Positions 7,396 to 15,333 of a stretch of DNA of 24,295 nucleotides are shown one piece after another (position 1 is the first letter of the stretch; every line of letters begins with the position of its first letter). The notes beneath the pieces were generated by a model. The model was not told the DNA's origin and did no database searches. It saw only the letters and a program-made list of their open reading frames with translations. The translations under genes were made by a program, and so were the position numbers. This stretch comes from an uncultured Prosthecobacter sp. Lineage in GTDB: Bacteria; Verrucomicrobiota; Verrucomicrobiia; Verrucomicrobiales; Verrucomicrobiaceae. Where the stretch lies: assembly GCA_937941745.1 (NCBI GenBank), contig CALDGV010000006.1, forward strand, positions 1 to 24,295, given 5' to 3'.

Positions 7396-8298
7396 ATGAA
7401 GCGCGTTTTACACTCCCTCCTCCTCAGTTTAACTCTCTTCAGCCTGAACGCTGAAGCTGCGGATGCTGATGGCAAGCTCCGTATCATCGTATTTGGCGCT
7501 CACCCGGATGATGCGGAATACAAAACCGGAGGCACGGCAGTCAAGTGGGCACGACTGGGCCACCATGTGAAACTGGTCTCCGTCACCAATGGTGACATCG
7601 GCCACTGGAAGGAGGCTGGTGGCCCCCTGGCTCAACGCAGGACCGCAGAGGCCGCAGCCTGTGCCCAAAAACTTGGCATCACTTCCCATGTGTTGGACAT
7701 CCACGACGGCGAGTTGCTTCCCACGCTCGAAAATCGGCGTCTCATCACCCGAGTGATTCGTGAGTGGCAGGCGGATATTGTCATCGCTCACCGTCCCTGG
7801 GATTATCATCCCGATCATCGCTATGTCGGCATTCTGGTTCAAGATGCAGCCTTCATGGTGACAGTGCCCTTTTTCTGTCCTGACGTGCCGCCACTGCAGA
7901 AAAACCCGGTTTTCCTTTATTCAAGCGATGGCTTTCAAAAGCCTTACCCCTTCAAGCCTGACATCGCGGTTTCCGTGGATGATTCGTTTGATCAGAAACT
8001 CGATGGCCTGCATGAACTGACCTCGCAAGCCTATGAAGGCGGTGCCAGCGGCTCAGCCGAGTACGTTGAAAAACAAGTGCCTCCAGCCTCCGATGAAGCC
8101 GGGAGACGTGCTTGGCTGAAACGCCGCTGGGGAGCGCGCCAAGGCAGCGAGGCGGATAAATACCGTGATTTGCTGATTCAATTCTATGGCGAGGAACGGG
8201 GCAAGGCCGTGAAATACGCTGAGACCTTCGAAATCTGTGAATACGGCCGCCGCCCGACGGCGCAGGAACTCCGACAGCTTTTCCCATTTTACAACTGA
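7396..8298 (+). CDS. Exported PIG-L family deacetylase
   Basis: The 300-residue protein has an N-terminal signal peptide (about 1-21, ending LNAEA) and then the PIG-L/LmbE zinc site: FGAHPDDAEYKTGG (H36, D38, D39) and HRPWDYHPDHRYVG (H138, D140, H141). Members remove N-acetyl groups from glucosamine-containing substrates such as GlcNAc-PI, mycothiol or bacillithiol precursors and related glycosides. With a signal peptide this one should act in the periplasm or outside, on an unknown amide. The ATG at 7396 is well placed before the signal peptide. The gene lies 100 bases after the DUF1552 gene; three GTTAC repeats fill the last 40 bases of that gap. A strong terminator follows about 65 bases downstream, closing the plus-strand block. 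Confidence 0.9.
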   Translation: MKRVLHSLLLSLTLFSLNAEAADADGKLRIIVFGAHPDDAEYKTGGTAVKWARLGHHVKLVSVTNGDIGHWKEAGGPLAQRRTAEAAACAQKLGITSHVLDIHDGELLPTLENRRLITRVIREWQADIVIAHRPWDYHPDHRYVGILVQDAAFMVTVPFFCPDVPPLQKNPVFLYSSDGFQKPYPFKPDIAVSVDDSFDQKLDGLHELTSQAYEGGASGSAEYVEKQVPPASDEAGRRAWLKRRWGARQGSEADKYRDLLIQFYGEERGKAVKYAETFEICEYGRRPTAQELRQLFPFYN

Positions 8299-8582
8299 CC
8301 TGAGTCGGACAGCACGCTGGGCTTGGTCAACAACAGCGCAGAAGCTTGACCAGAACTACCGTGACGCCTGCTCGGATCGCCGAGCAGGCGTTTTGCTGAT
8401 CAAAACAGCTGCGGAAGCCCAAAAAATCAGCCCCTAGACAAGACCAATGCCAGGAAAATGCAGCATCGGAGCGCCATCGGCACCCCGCGGCTTGCTATCA
8501 TTACCAAATGGTAAGGTGATGTTTGGCAGGGTGCTTGATAGCGTCTTTTTAATTCAAAAATAAATCGTTCCGACGATCCCCC
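8299..8582. other. Intergenic region with terminator and a second hairpin region
   Basis: No coding frame is credible here. The region holds the PIG-L terminator (8364-8394). Closer to the next gene it contains two mutually exclusive hairpins: ATCA/TTACC (8497-8505) with GGTAA/TGAT (8510-8520), and GCTATCA (8494-8500) with TGATAGC (8536-8542), the latter followed by GTCTTTTT. The same bases offer a promoter-like TTGATA (8535-8540) with an AAAAAT box 15 bases later (8556-8561). I cannot tell whether this is an attenuator or simply a promoter. Confidence 0.4.
8364..8394 (+). terminator. Rho-independent terminator after the PIG-L gene
   Basis: An 11- to 12-bp perfect stem, (A)CGCCTGCTCGG (8364-8375) with CCGAGCAGGCG(T) (8380-8391), closes a four-base loop ATCG and runs straight into a TTTT tract. 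It lies 65 bases after the PIG-L stop codon. Confidence 0.92.
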
Positions 8583-8783
8583 ATGCCCCTCCGCTACATC
8601 GTTTTTTCCATCTTCATCCTGACCGCTGCCTGTGGCGCCTCACGCCACATTGCAGGTCGTCATACTGAAGTCGAAAACACGCCAAAAGCGTCCCTTGATG
8701 CGGTGAATGCACCCATCGGCGAGGCCAAAAACATTTCTGGAAGATCCATCGCTCCGGGGGGGGCTGGTGGACGCCAGTCGTAA
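8583..8783 (+). CDS. Tiny putative lipoprotein of unknown function
   Basis: The frame encodes 66 residues beginning MPLRYIVFSIFILTAACGAS: a positively charged residue, a hydrophobic stretch and a Cys at position 17 within LTAAC. This resembles a lipoprotein signal, although the -3 position (Thr) is not the usual Leu. After lipidation about 50 mostly hydrophilic residues would remain, ending in a Gly-rich tail. I do not recognise a family. The ATG at 8583 follows a run of C residues and no Shine-Dalgarno is present. A perfect 13-bp hairpin begins two bases after the stop codon, which supports it being a separate transcription unit. It could still be a chance frame. Confidence 0.55.
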   Translation: MPLRYIVFSIFILTAACGASRHIAGRHTEVENTPKASLDAVNAPIGEAKNISGRSIAPGGAGGRQS

Positions 8784-8784
8784 T

Positions 8785-8827
8785 TCTCGGCGGTGCCGGA
8801 GTCCAACCTAACCTGGCACCGCCGAGA
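8785..8827 (+). terminator. Perfect 13-bp hairpin after the small lipoprotein gene
   Basis: TCTCGGCGGTGCC (8785-8797) pairs exactly with GGCACCGCCGAGA (8815-8827) around a 17-base loop, starting just after the TAA at 8781-8783. There is no following T run (the next bases are TTACATCC), so it may be a terminator of weak type, an RNA-stabilising 3' hairpin or a protein-binding site. Confidence 0.6.
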
Positions 8828-8892
8828 TTACATCCTGCCATCGGCAAATTGGCAGCTTGATACATGAAGCGAATTTCTTATTGGCGTTCTGC

Positions 8893-9567
8893 ATGCATCT
8901 TCGTCCCCTCATTCCTGTCCTGGCATTCTTTTTTGCGGCTGACGCAGCCTCCGGCAATCCAGAAATCTCCAACGCAATCTCACAAAGCTTCGGCAGCCAG
9001 GCGGCAAGCCAGGTGCTGCTGGTAAAGGGCACCGCCACCACATCCGAGCCTGCAGAATGGACGGCCTACGCAGTCGATGCCTTCCGTCCCGAGGATATTT
9101 TGCGCATCAGTGTCCGCATGGAAGGCTCTCAATGGAAGGCCACCCCAGCTGGAGCAGGCAACAGAATCCTTTCTCCTATTCCACCCAAAACGATTCCCTT
9201 TGCACGTCTTCGCGTGCGTAGTTCCGAAGCCAGAGCCGTAGCGGCTAAAGCAGCCGCCTTGGCCCATACCACCTTTGCCTCAGTGGATTATCAACTTGCC
9301 GCACAGCCGGAAACGGGCGCACCAGAGTGGGGTCTCGCGTTGAAAGATGATACCGGACACGAGGTCGGATTCTGCGTGGTCTCGGCAGAAACTGGAGCTC
9401 TGTCGTTCCAGGATTGGACTCCGCGCTTCAGCACGACGCCCAAGGCACCAGAAAGCGAAGGCGAGCGTGCCGCCAAGGCCGTCAAACAGACCGCACGCAA
9501 AGCCTGGAACTGGACTGATAAAGCACGCACGGAAACCAAGAATTTCTTCCGGGAGTTATTCCGCTGA
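8893..9567 (+). CDS. Secreted protein of unknown function
   Basis: The 224-residue product starts with a signal peptide (MHLRPLIPVLAFFFAADAAS, cleaved about residue 20). I do not recognise the mature protein. The middle part (about 90-185) reads FARLRVRSSEARAVAAKAAA, then SVDYQLAAQPETGAPEWGLA and VGFCVVSAETGALSFQDW. The closing V-S-A-x-T-G-A-L pattern recalls PepSY-like domains, in which a strand ends in D/E-x-x-T-G-x-V, but this is only a resemblance. The last 40 residues are Lys/Arg/Trp-rich and probably a charged amphipathic helix (KAWNWTDKARTETKNFFREL). I chose the ATG at 8893 over an in-frame TTG at 8857 because the signal peptide starts there. bamA begins 173 bases downstream. Confidence 0.7.
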   Translation: MHLRPLIPVLAFFFAADAASGNPEISNAISQSFGSQAASQVLLVKGTATTSEPAEWTAYAVDAFRPEDILRISVRMEGSQWKATPAGAGNRILSPIPPKTIPFARLRVRSSEARAVAAKAAALAHTTFASVDYQLAAQPETGAPEWGLALKDDTGHEVGFCVVSAETGALSFQDWTPRFSTTPKAPESEGERAAKAVKQTARKAWNWTDKARTETKNFFRELFR

Positions 9568-9740
9568 AACCGTTCGGACTTTCCGCTCTTTTGCTGGCTG
9601 GATTTTTGCTTACAGAAAAGCTCTGCCAACGCCTGTTTTACGTCTTGACGCCCCATCTTACGAATCGCATTACTGGCAGGCTTAGCTCCTTCGGAAGCCG
9701 TGCTACCGCGTCTTCATCTTCTGATCCACCTCACACGCTC

Positions 9741-12140
9741 ATGATTGGTCTCTCCCGCCTTGTTCGATCCGCCTGCGTGCCAGCACTTGTGCTGGCGCTT
9801 TTGGGCAGTACTGCCGCTCCTTCCATGGGGCAGGTCTCCATTGATTCTCCAGCAGCCTCTGGACGCCGTATCGTGCGTGATGTGCAGGTCGTCTTCAAAG
9901 GTGCCGCCACCATGGACGCCAACCGGGTGAAAGCTCAGATGGCCACCCGGGTTGGGGAGCCTTACACCGATGAAACGGTGGAGCGTGACATCCGCACCCT
10001 GTATGCCACTGGCTCCGTCGAGAACGTCGATATCCAGGCGGTCAATGTGGCTGGCGGCGTTCGCGTTGTGGTCACGATCTCCGGTCGTGGCGGCATTGGC
10101 GAAATCAGCTTCCTTGGCAATGCAGCCTTCGATAACGACAAGCTCCGTGAGGAGATCGAAGTCAAGGTGGGTGATCCCGTGGATGATGCCAAGCTGACCA
10201 CCGCCCAGCAAAAGATCCGTGAGCTTTATGAAAAGAAGGGCTTCTCGGACATTCTGGTTACCTATGACGTCACCCCGTCAGCCAAAGAGGGCTTCTCAAC
10301 GGTCCTTTTCAAAATCGAAGAAGGTGCCAGAGGTTTGATTGGCGACATCCGCTTTGAGGGCAATCAGGCCATCAGCGCCCGCAAGCTCAAAAGCAAGATC
10401 AAGAGCCGCGAGAAGACCTTCTACCGCCTCTGGGGCAAAGCAGGGAAGCTCGACAATCAGAACCTGATTGATGATGTCAAAGCCATTGAGCAAGCCTATC
10501 AGGATGAAGGCTATGTGTATGTGAAGGTCGGCTATCGCCGTGACCCGATCGATGAGAAGAGCACCGCCCTGGTCTTTGAAATCACCGAAGGTGGCAAGTA
10601 CGACGTCGCTGGCGTCGACATCACAGGAATCACGGTGTTCAGCAAAGATGAACTGATGCCGGCCGTCCTCACCGAGGCAGGCTTCCCCTACTCAGGCTCC
10701 GATGTCCGCGGTGATGCCAAAATGATCCTCGATTACTATGGCTCACGTGGTTACGCCGATGCCAATGTTGACACCCAGCTGACGGATGCAGGCCCAGGCA
10801 AGCTCAACGTGACGTTTGCAGTCACCGAAGGCAGCAAGTCGTTCATCCGCAAGGTCAACATCAGCGGCAACATGAAGACGAAGGACGAAGTGATCCGCCG
10901 TGAACTGCCCTTCGCTCCTGGCGATGAACTCAACACTGTTCAGCTCGAAACAGCCCAGACGACCCTCGAAAACATGAACTACTTCGAGACCAAGGGTGAG
11001 GCCAATCCTCTGACGGTCCGCCCGGTTGCCACGGAAGTGGATGGCTTCAAGGACGTGGAAGTGAATGTGACTGAGAAGCCGACCGGTTCCGTCAACTTCG
11101 GTGCAGGATTCAGTTCTGTGGACAGCCTCGTCGGCTTTGTGGATGTGACGCAGACCAACTTCGACATCAGTGACTGGAAAGACTTCCGTGGAGCTGGCCA
11201 GCGCTTCAATCTCAACCTTCGCTACGGTATCCGCACGTCCTCCTTCAACACGAGCTGGACGGAGCCTTGGTTCCTGGGACAGAAGCTGGCGCTTACCGTC
11301 AGCCTGTTCTACCAGAACCTCTTCTACCTCTCGAACCGCTTCGACCAAGTCAACATTGGTGCTTCAGTCGGCCTGCGTAAACCTCTTGGCAAACATGCCT
11401 ACTTTGAAGGCGTCTACACCCTCCAGCAGGTGGACATTGATGTGGACATGGGCAGCGGCGACGACTCCACTCAGATCCTTCGTGACGAAGATGATAGCTA
11501 CATCCAGAGCAAGGTGGAGTTCAACTTCGTGCATGACACCCGCGACAGCGTCTTCATCACCCGCAAGGGTCACAAGTTCGAAGCCGGTCTGATGGCTTCC
11601 GGCCTCGGTGGAGACGTTGAAGTCTATGGTGCCAACATCGGCGGCCAGCAGTTCTTCCACCTCCCAGGAGACACCATCCTGAGCTTCGAGGGCATGGCCC
11701 GCTGGGTGGATAGCTGGGGCAGCGACCAGGTGCCGATCTTCGACCGTCTCTTCCTCGGTGGTGCTTACAATCTCCGTGGTTATGACTACCGTGATGCGGG
11801 CCCGAAAGATTCCCGCGGTGAGCCTCTCGGTGGTAATATGTCGCTCTTCGGCTCGGTGGAATACTCCTTCCCCATCATTGAAAAAGTCCGTGGCGCCATC
11901 TTCTGGGATGTTGGCATGATTGAAAGCGATCTGGATGCAGCCCCAGGAGTGAATGCTGCAGGCATTCGCAACGGTGGACCGATCATTGGGGATGGTGAAG
12001 TCTATTCCAACGTCGGCATCGGTGTCCGCATGTTCCTTCCTGTCGGCCCCATCCGCATCGACCTCGGCCTGCCTCTTGTGAAAGACGAGTTTGTTGGTGG
12101 CAGCCCACGCTTCCAATTCAACATGGGCTATCGTTTCTAA
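9741..12140 (+). CDS. bamA: Outer membrane protein assembly factor BamA
   Basis: The 799-residue precursor has a signal peptide (1 to about 30, ending APSMGQ), five POTRA domains (about 44-116, 118-195, 199-284, 287-364, 367-447) and a C-terminal 16-strand Omp85 barrel (about 450-799). Visible hallmarks are GDIRFEGNQAISARKL (POTRA 3), KVNISGNMKTKDEVIRRELP (POTRA 5), the lid-loop motif NLRGYDYRD (R679-G680-Y681, equivalent to VRGF) and a terminal Phe (MGYRF). It inserts beta-barrel proteins into the outer membrane. The frame is open upstream to 9591, but the signal peptide fixes the start at 9741. A TTGACG hexamer at 9645-9650 could be a -35 box, but the matching -10 is weak. ompH follows after 41 bases, probably in the same transcript. 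Confidence 0.95.
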   Translation: MIGLSRLVRSACVPALVLALLGSTAAPSMGQVSIDSPAASGRRIVRDVQVVFKGAATMDANRVKAQMATRVGEPYTDETVERDIRTLYATGSVENVDIQAVNVAGGVRVVVTISGRGGIGEISFLGNAAFDNDKLREEIEVKVGDPVDDAKLTTAQQKIRELYEKKGFSDILVTYDVTPSAKEGFSTVLFKIEEGARGLIGDIRFEGNQAISARKLKSKIKSREKTFYRLWGKAGKLDNQNLIDDVKAIEQAYQDEGYVYVKVGYRRDPIDEKSTALVFEITEGGKYDVAGVDITGITVFSKDELMPAVLTEAGFPYSGSDVRGDAKMILDYYGSRGYADANVDTQLTDAGPGKLNVTFAVTEGSKSFIRKVNISGNMKTKDEVIRRELPFAPGDELNTVQLETAQTTLENMNYFETKGEANPLTVRPVATEVDGFKDVEVNVTEKPTGSVNFGAGFSSVDSLVGFVDVTQTNFDISDWKDFRGAGQRFNLNLRYGIRTSSFNTSWTEPWFLGQKLALTVSLFYQNLFYLSNRFDQVNIGASVGLRKPLGKHAYFEGVYTLQQVDIDVDMGSGDDSTQILRDEDDSYIQSKVEFNFVHDTRDSVFITRKGHKFEAGLMASGLGGDVEVYGANIGGQQFFHLPGDTILSFEGMARWVDSWGSDQVPIFDRLFLGGAYNLRGYDYRDAGPKDSRGEPLGGNMSLFGSVEYSFPIIEKVRGAIFWDVGMIESDLDAAPGVNAAGIRNGGPIIGDGEVYSNVGIGVRMFLPVGPIRIDLGLPLVKDEFVGGSPRFQFNMGYRF

Positions 12141-12181
12141 TCTAACCAGCCCCGTCTGATTCCCACCCACCAACCCCCTCT

Positions 12182-12778
12182 ATGATTCGTTCCCTCCTGT
12201 TTCTCGTCCTGGCTTCCAGTGCCGCCCACGCCGCTGACCTCAAATTCGGTGTGGTGGACATGTCGAAGGCATTTTCCGAGTTCCACAAGACCAAGGATGC
12301 TGCTGACAAGTTCAAGCTGAACATCGACAAAGCCCAGAAGGAGATGAATGACCGCTGGTCGGTTTACAAGAACCTCATGGGTGACATGCAGAAGCTCAAA
12401 AAAGAGGCCAGCGATCCCATCATGACGCCGGACGCCCGTGCCAAAAAGGCTGCGGAGTTCGAAGACAAGGCGAAGGAGCTTCGTGCTCTTGAGCAGGAAA
12501 TCGGTGAAGCGCAGAACCGCCGCAGCGGCCAGCTCAAACAGGAGGACATGCAGATCCGTAAAGGGATCTACGATGAAATCCTGGTCGTCGTTCGCGATAA
12601 GGCCAAGGCTGAAGGCTATGACTTTGTCTTCGACAAGTCTGGCATGAGCCTCTCCACCGTGCCGGTTCTGATCTATTACAAGGACGCTGTGGACATCACC
12701 GATCAGATCGTCGTCGAACTGAACAAGAACGCTCCGGCCGCTGTTCCTGCCGAAGCAGCCAAAAGCGAGAAGAAGTAA
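12182..12778 (+). CDS. OmpH/Skp-family periplasmic chaperone
   Basis: The 198-residue protein has a signal peptide (cut after AHA, residue 17), then the typical OmpH opening FGVVDMSKAFSEFHKTKDAA. A long charged helical region (about 35-130) should form the coiled-coil tentacles that hold unfolded outer-membrane proteins. The closing strand GYDFVFDKSGMSLSTVPVLI with DITDQIVVELN is typical of the family. In Gram-negative bacteria skp lies directly after bamA and before lpxD, as here. It is somewhat longer than E. coli Skp (161 residues), the excess being in the helical part and an Ala/Lys-rich tail. It probably shares the bamA transcript, which ends in a terminator just downstream. Confidence 0.9.
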   Translation: MIRSLLFLVLASSAAHAADLKFGVVDMSKAFSEFHKTKDAADKFKLNIDKAQKEMNDRWSVYKNLMGDMQKLKKEASDPIMTPDARAKKAAEFEDKAKELRALEQEIGEAQNRRSGQLKQEDMQIRKGIYDEILVVVRDKAKAEGYDFVFDKSGMSLSTVPVLIYYKDAVDITDQIVVELNKNAPAAVPAEAAKSEKK

Positions 12779-12803
12779 GTCTCCGAGCTGGCATCTGCCT
12801 CAC

Positions 12804-12846
12804 ACGGGCACGCACCACCCCTTCGGCGGCGTGCCCGTTTTATTTT
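12804..12846 (+). terminator. Rho-independent terminator between ompH and lpxD
   Basis: A 10-bp perfect stem, ACGGGCACGC (12804-12813) with GCGTGCCCGT (12829-12838), has a 15-base loop and is followed by TTTATTTTC. It starts 25 bases after the ompH stop and ends about 20 bases before the lpxD start, so lpxD may depend on read-through or on a promoter overlapping this site. Confidence 0.88.
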
Positions 12847-12865
12847 CCCCAACACTTCAGCCGTC

Positions 12866-13921
12866 ATGAGCCATAAAATCACCCATCAGCGCCTCGCCGA
12901 ACTCGTTGGAGGCGAACTCATTCAAGGAGACCCCGAGGGCATCGTCACCGGATTGAACTCCATCAGTGATGCTGGCCCAGGAGAAGTGACCTTTCTGGGC
13001 AATGCCCGCTACCTCAATGCCCTGAAGACCACCCGGGCGACGGCGATTCTCGTGTCTCCTGATTTCTCCGAGCCGATGGAGGACAAGGCTCTCATCCGTT
13101 GCAACAACCCGACCTTTGCCTTTTCATCGGTCATCCGGCACTTTGGTCCACCCGCACGTGACTTTACCCCTGGGGTCCACCCATCGGCGTATGTCTCGCC
13201 CAAGGCGGTGTTTGACCCTCAGAAAGTTTCCATCGGACCGGGTGCAGTCATCGGTGATGATGTGAAGATCGGAGATGGCACCATCATTCATGCTGGCGTT
13301 TGCATCGGACACGGCGCCCAGATTGGCGAAGACTGCCTTCTGCACGCGAACAGCACCGTGGCCGACCGCTGCATTTTCGGCAGCCGTGTCATCATTCAAA
13401 GCGGAGCCGTCATCGGGTCCGATGGCTTTGGTTATGAGTTTGTGAAAGGTCGTCACGTCAAAATCGACCAAGTTGGCATCGTCCAGCTCGACGACGATGT
13501 CGAGGTTGGAGCCTGCACCTCCATCGACCGGGCTCGCTTCGGCCGCACCTGGATTGGAGCAGGCACCAAAATCGACAACCAAGTCCAGATTGGACACAAC
13601 GTGGTCACCGGCAAGCATTGCATCATTGTCGCGCATGTCGCCATTGCTGGAAGCGCCCGTATTGGAGACTATGTGACGATCGCCGGCCAGGTCGGCATTG
13701 GTGGACATCTGGAGATTTGCAGTCAGGTGACTCTGCTTGCGAAGTCAGGTGTTACCAAGAACATCACCGAACCAGGGGCTTACACCGGCTTTCCGGCACG
13801 CCCGCTGATGGAAGGCCGCCGAATGCTGGCTGCCCAGAGCAAGTCGCATGAGATGCTGGACAGGCTCAAGGAACTGGAGCGCCGACTTCAGGCACTTGAA
13901 TCTCACGGCCAGTCATCGTGA
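12866..13921 (+). CDS. lpxD: UDP-3-O-acylglucosamine N-acyltransferase LpxD
   Basis: The 351-residue protein has the N-terminal LpxD uridine-binding domain (about 1-100, with LNSISDAGPGEVTFLGNARY), then left-handed beta-helix hexapeptide repeats (about 105-330, for example VSIGPGAVIGDDVKIGDG), then a C-terminal helix (SHEMLDRLKELERRLQALES). GSDGFGYEF and DNQVQIGHNVV are family hallmarks; H244 in the latter aligns with the catalytic His. It adds the second 3-hydroxyacyl chain in lipid A synthesis, using acyl-ACP. The usual next genes (fabZ, lpxA) are not here: the following gene is convergent. The stop codon TGA at 13919-13921 forms half of a TGATCA whose other half is the stop of the minus-strand neighbour. 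Confidence 0.95.
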   Translation: MSHKITHQRLAELVGGELIQGDPEGIVTGLNSISDAGPGEVTFLGNARYLNALKTTRATAILVSPDFSEPMEDKALIRCNNPTFAFSSVIRHFGPPARDFTPGVHPSAYVSPKAVFDPQKVSIGPGAVIGDDVKIGDGTIIHAGVCIGHGAQIGEDCLLHANSTVADRCIFGSRVIIQSGAVIGSDGFGYEFVKGRHVKIDQVGIVQLDDDVEVGACTSIDRARFGRTWIGAGTKIDNQVQIGHNVVTGKHCIIVAHVAIAGSARIGDYVTIAGQVGIGGHLEICSQVTLLAKSGVTKNITEPGAYTGFPARPLMEGRRMLAAQSKSHEMLDRLKELERRLQALESHGQSS

Positions 13922-15226
13922 TCAAATCCGTCCACTGGCCTTGAGGTCCAGATAGCGGTTCGCCAGGGCGACGGGCAGTTGATCTGCCGTCTCATCCACC
14001 GTCGGCACATGCCGTGCCTCCAGAGTGCGCAGCAAGTGGGAGCGCTGCTGCTCGTAGTGGCTCAGCGCGCCATACCCAAGCGCCTCTTGAAGATTGGAAA
14101 TGGGATGAACCGCCCTCATTTCCATCTCAGTTTCTCGCAGGGTGGCGACCAAGACAAGGTGCCGATTCTGCAGAAGGTGCACAGCCTTGGCCAGATGGCT
14201 GGTATCTTCGGTGCGCAGGTTGGTGAGCAGAATGACCAGCGCGCGCCTTTTTTGCAGCGCCATGACACGTTCAGCCGCCTCCAGAAAGTCGCTCGGTTCA
14301 GCCGTAGCCTCATAATCATAAAGGTGATTGAGCAGCTTTGGCATGGCAGGCAGGCCTTTGACAGGCTTCAACCAACGCTGAATGCCTCCAAAGCCAGCCA
14401 CACCCACCTCATCCCCCTGCTTCAAGGCCAAGTAAGCGATGAGCAGCATGGCGTTCAGACAGTGGTCAAACTGGCTCAGTTCACCATCCATGGCCCTCAT
14501 GCGCCTCCCACAGTCTGGCACGAGGAGGACGCTTTGATCTCGCTGTTCCTCGAACTCCCGGCTGATCAGGACCTGACGGCGCGCTGTAGCCTTCCAGTCG
14601 ATCTTCGAAAGCACATCTCCGTCCTGGTACTCGCGAAGCTGGTGAAAATCGAGGGTGGCACCACGCCGGCGTCGTTTGATGAGGCCCATCTGCTCTTCAC
14701 GGTTGGCGGTCGCAAGCAGAGTGTAGCGCACAATCGGCTCGTAATTCGGGTAGCATCGGGTTTCACTCGAAGCCCCTGGACGATAAGGCTTCTGCCAGAA
14801 CCCCAGAGCCGAACGCACCAGGACATGGGGAGCTTCGAAACGATGCAAGCCGCGCCGCGTGAAGTGGACTTCGTAATTCAGTTCCAGTGCTTCTCCTGCA
14901 GGGAGCGTGCCAGACCAGGGGAGACTCGAAGCCTCCGCAGCCTCAGGAAGCCCTTCCTGAACGATGACATGAAGCGCATGACGGCAGTCGTGCCGCAGAG
15001 TGATCCGTGCGCGCTCCTTCACGCCCAAGGCAAACCTCGCGGGGAGGCTGCGTTCGATCTTCAATGCCTGGGTCCTAGGCAGAAGGAATGCATCCACGGC
15101 AAGGAGAACGGCCATTAGGGAACCAGCAACCCACCAAGCTATCTTGAACTGCCCCCAGATGGAAGCCGCCAGCCCGATGACCGTCCATACGGCGACGAGG
15201 CGAAGGGCGAGGTGAGTGGGGCGCAT
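13922..15226 (-). CDS. DUF58 (vWA-like) membrane protein
   Basis: The 434-residue protein starts with two transmembrane segments (about 8-25 and 28-48). A beta-sandwich region follows, and then the DUF58 core RRGATLDFHQLREYQDGDVL with KIDWKATARRQVLISREFEE (about 188-226). After the core comes a von Willebrand A-like domain beginning LLVPDCGRRM; the conserved Asp is D238. Such proteins are membrane-anchored and usually work with a MoxR-type AAA+ ATPase, an adjacent vWA protein and often a transglutaminase. None of the first two is in the window; a transglutaminase-like gene lies 2.5 kb away on the opposite strand. The stop abuts the stop of lpxD with no intervening base. The ATG at 15226 places the first helix correctly. 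The exact role is unknown. Confidence 0.9.
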   Translation of the reverse strand: MRPTHLALRLVAVWTVIGLAASIWGQFKIAWWVAGSLMAVLLAVDAFLLPRTQALKIERSLPARFALGVKERARITLRHDCRHALHVIVQEGLPEAAEASSLPWSGTLPAGEALELNYEVHFTRRGLHRFEAPHVLVRSALGFWQKPYRPGASSETRCYPNYEPIVRYTLLATANREEQMGLIKRRRRGATLDFHQLREYQDGDVLSKIDWKATARRQVLISREFEEQRDQSVLLVPDCGRRMRAMDGELSQFDHCLNAMLLIAYLALKQGDEVGVAGFGGIQRWLKPVKGLPAMPKLLNHLYDYEATAEPSDFLEAAERVMALQKRRALVILLTNLRTEDTSHLAKAVHLLQNRHLVLVATLRETEMEMRAVHPISNLQEALGYGALSHYEQQRSHLLRTLEARHVPTVDETADQLPVALANRYLDLKASGRI

Positions 15227-15333
15227 TCGACGCAGACAAGCGGATCGAACTCAAAATGCCAGCAGAAAGCAGGTTTGAAGCCCCGGAGAAAAGTCCCCAT
15301 TAGCAAGCGTTGGTTCATCTCTGCGCTTTCCCC

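Noticed and set aside
9645..9674. Sigma-70 promoter before bamA
   Set aside because: TTGACG is a good -35 match, but the boxes 17-18 bases later (CATTAC or ATTACT) match the -10 consensus at only three of six positions. Kept as a remark, not as a feature.
13979..15118. Plus-strand open frame of 379 codons
   Set aside because: Antisense to the DUF58 gene, which has a clear family core. The frame is open because of high-GC codon structure, not because it is a gene.
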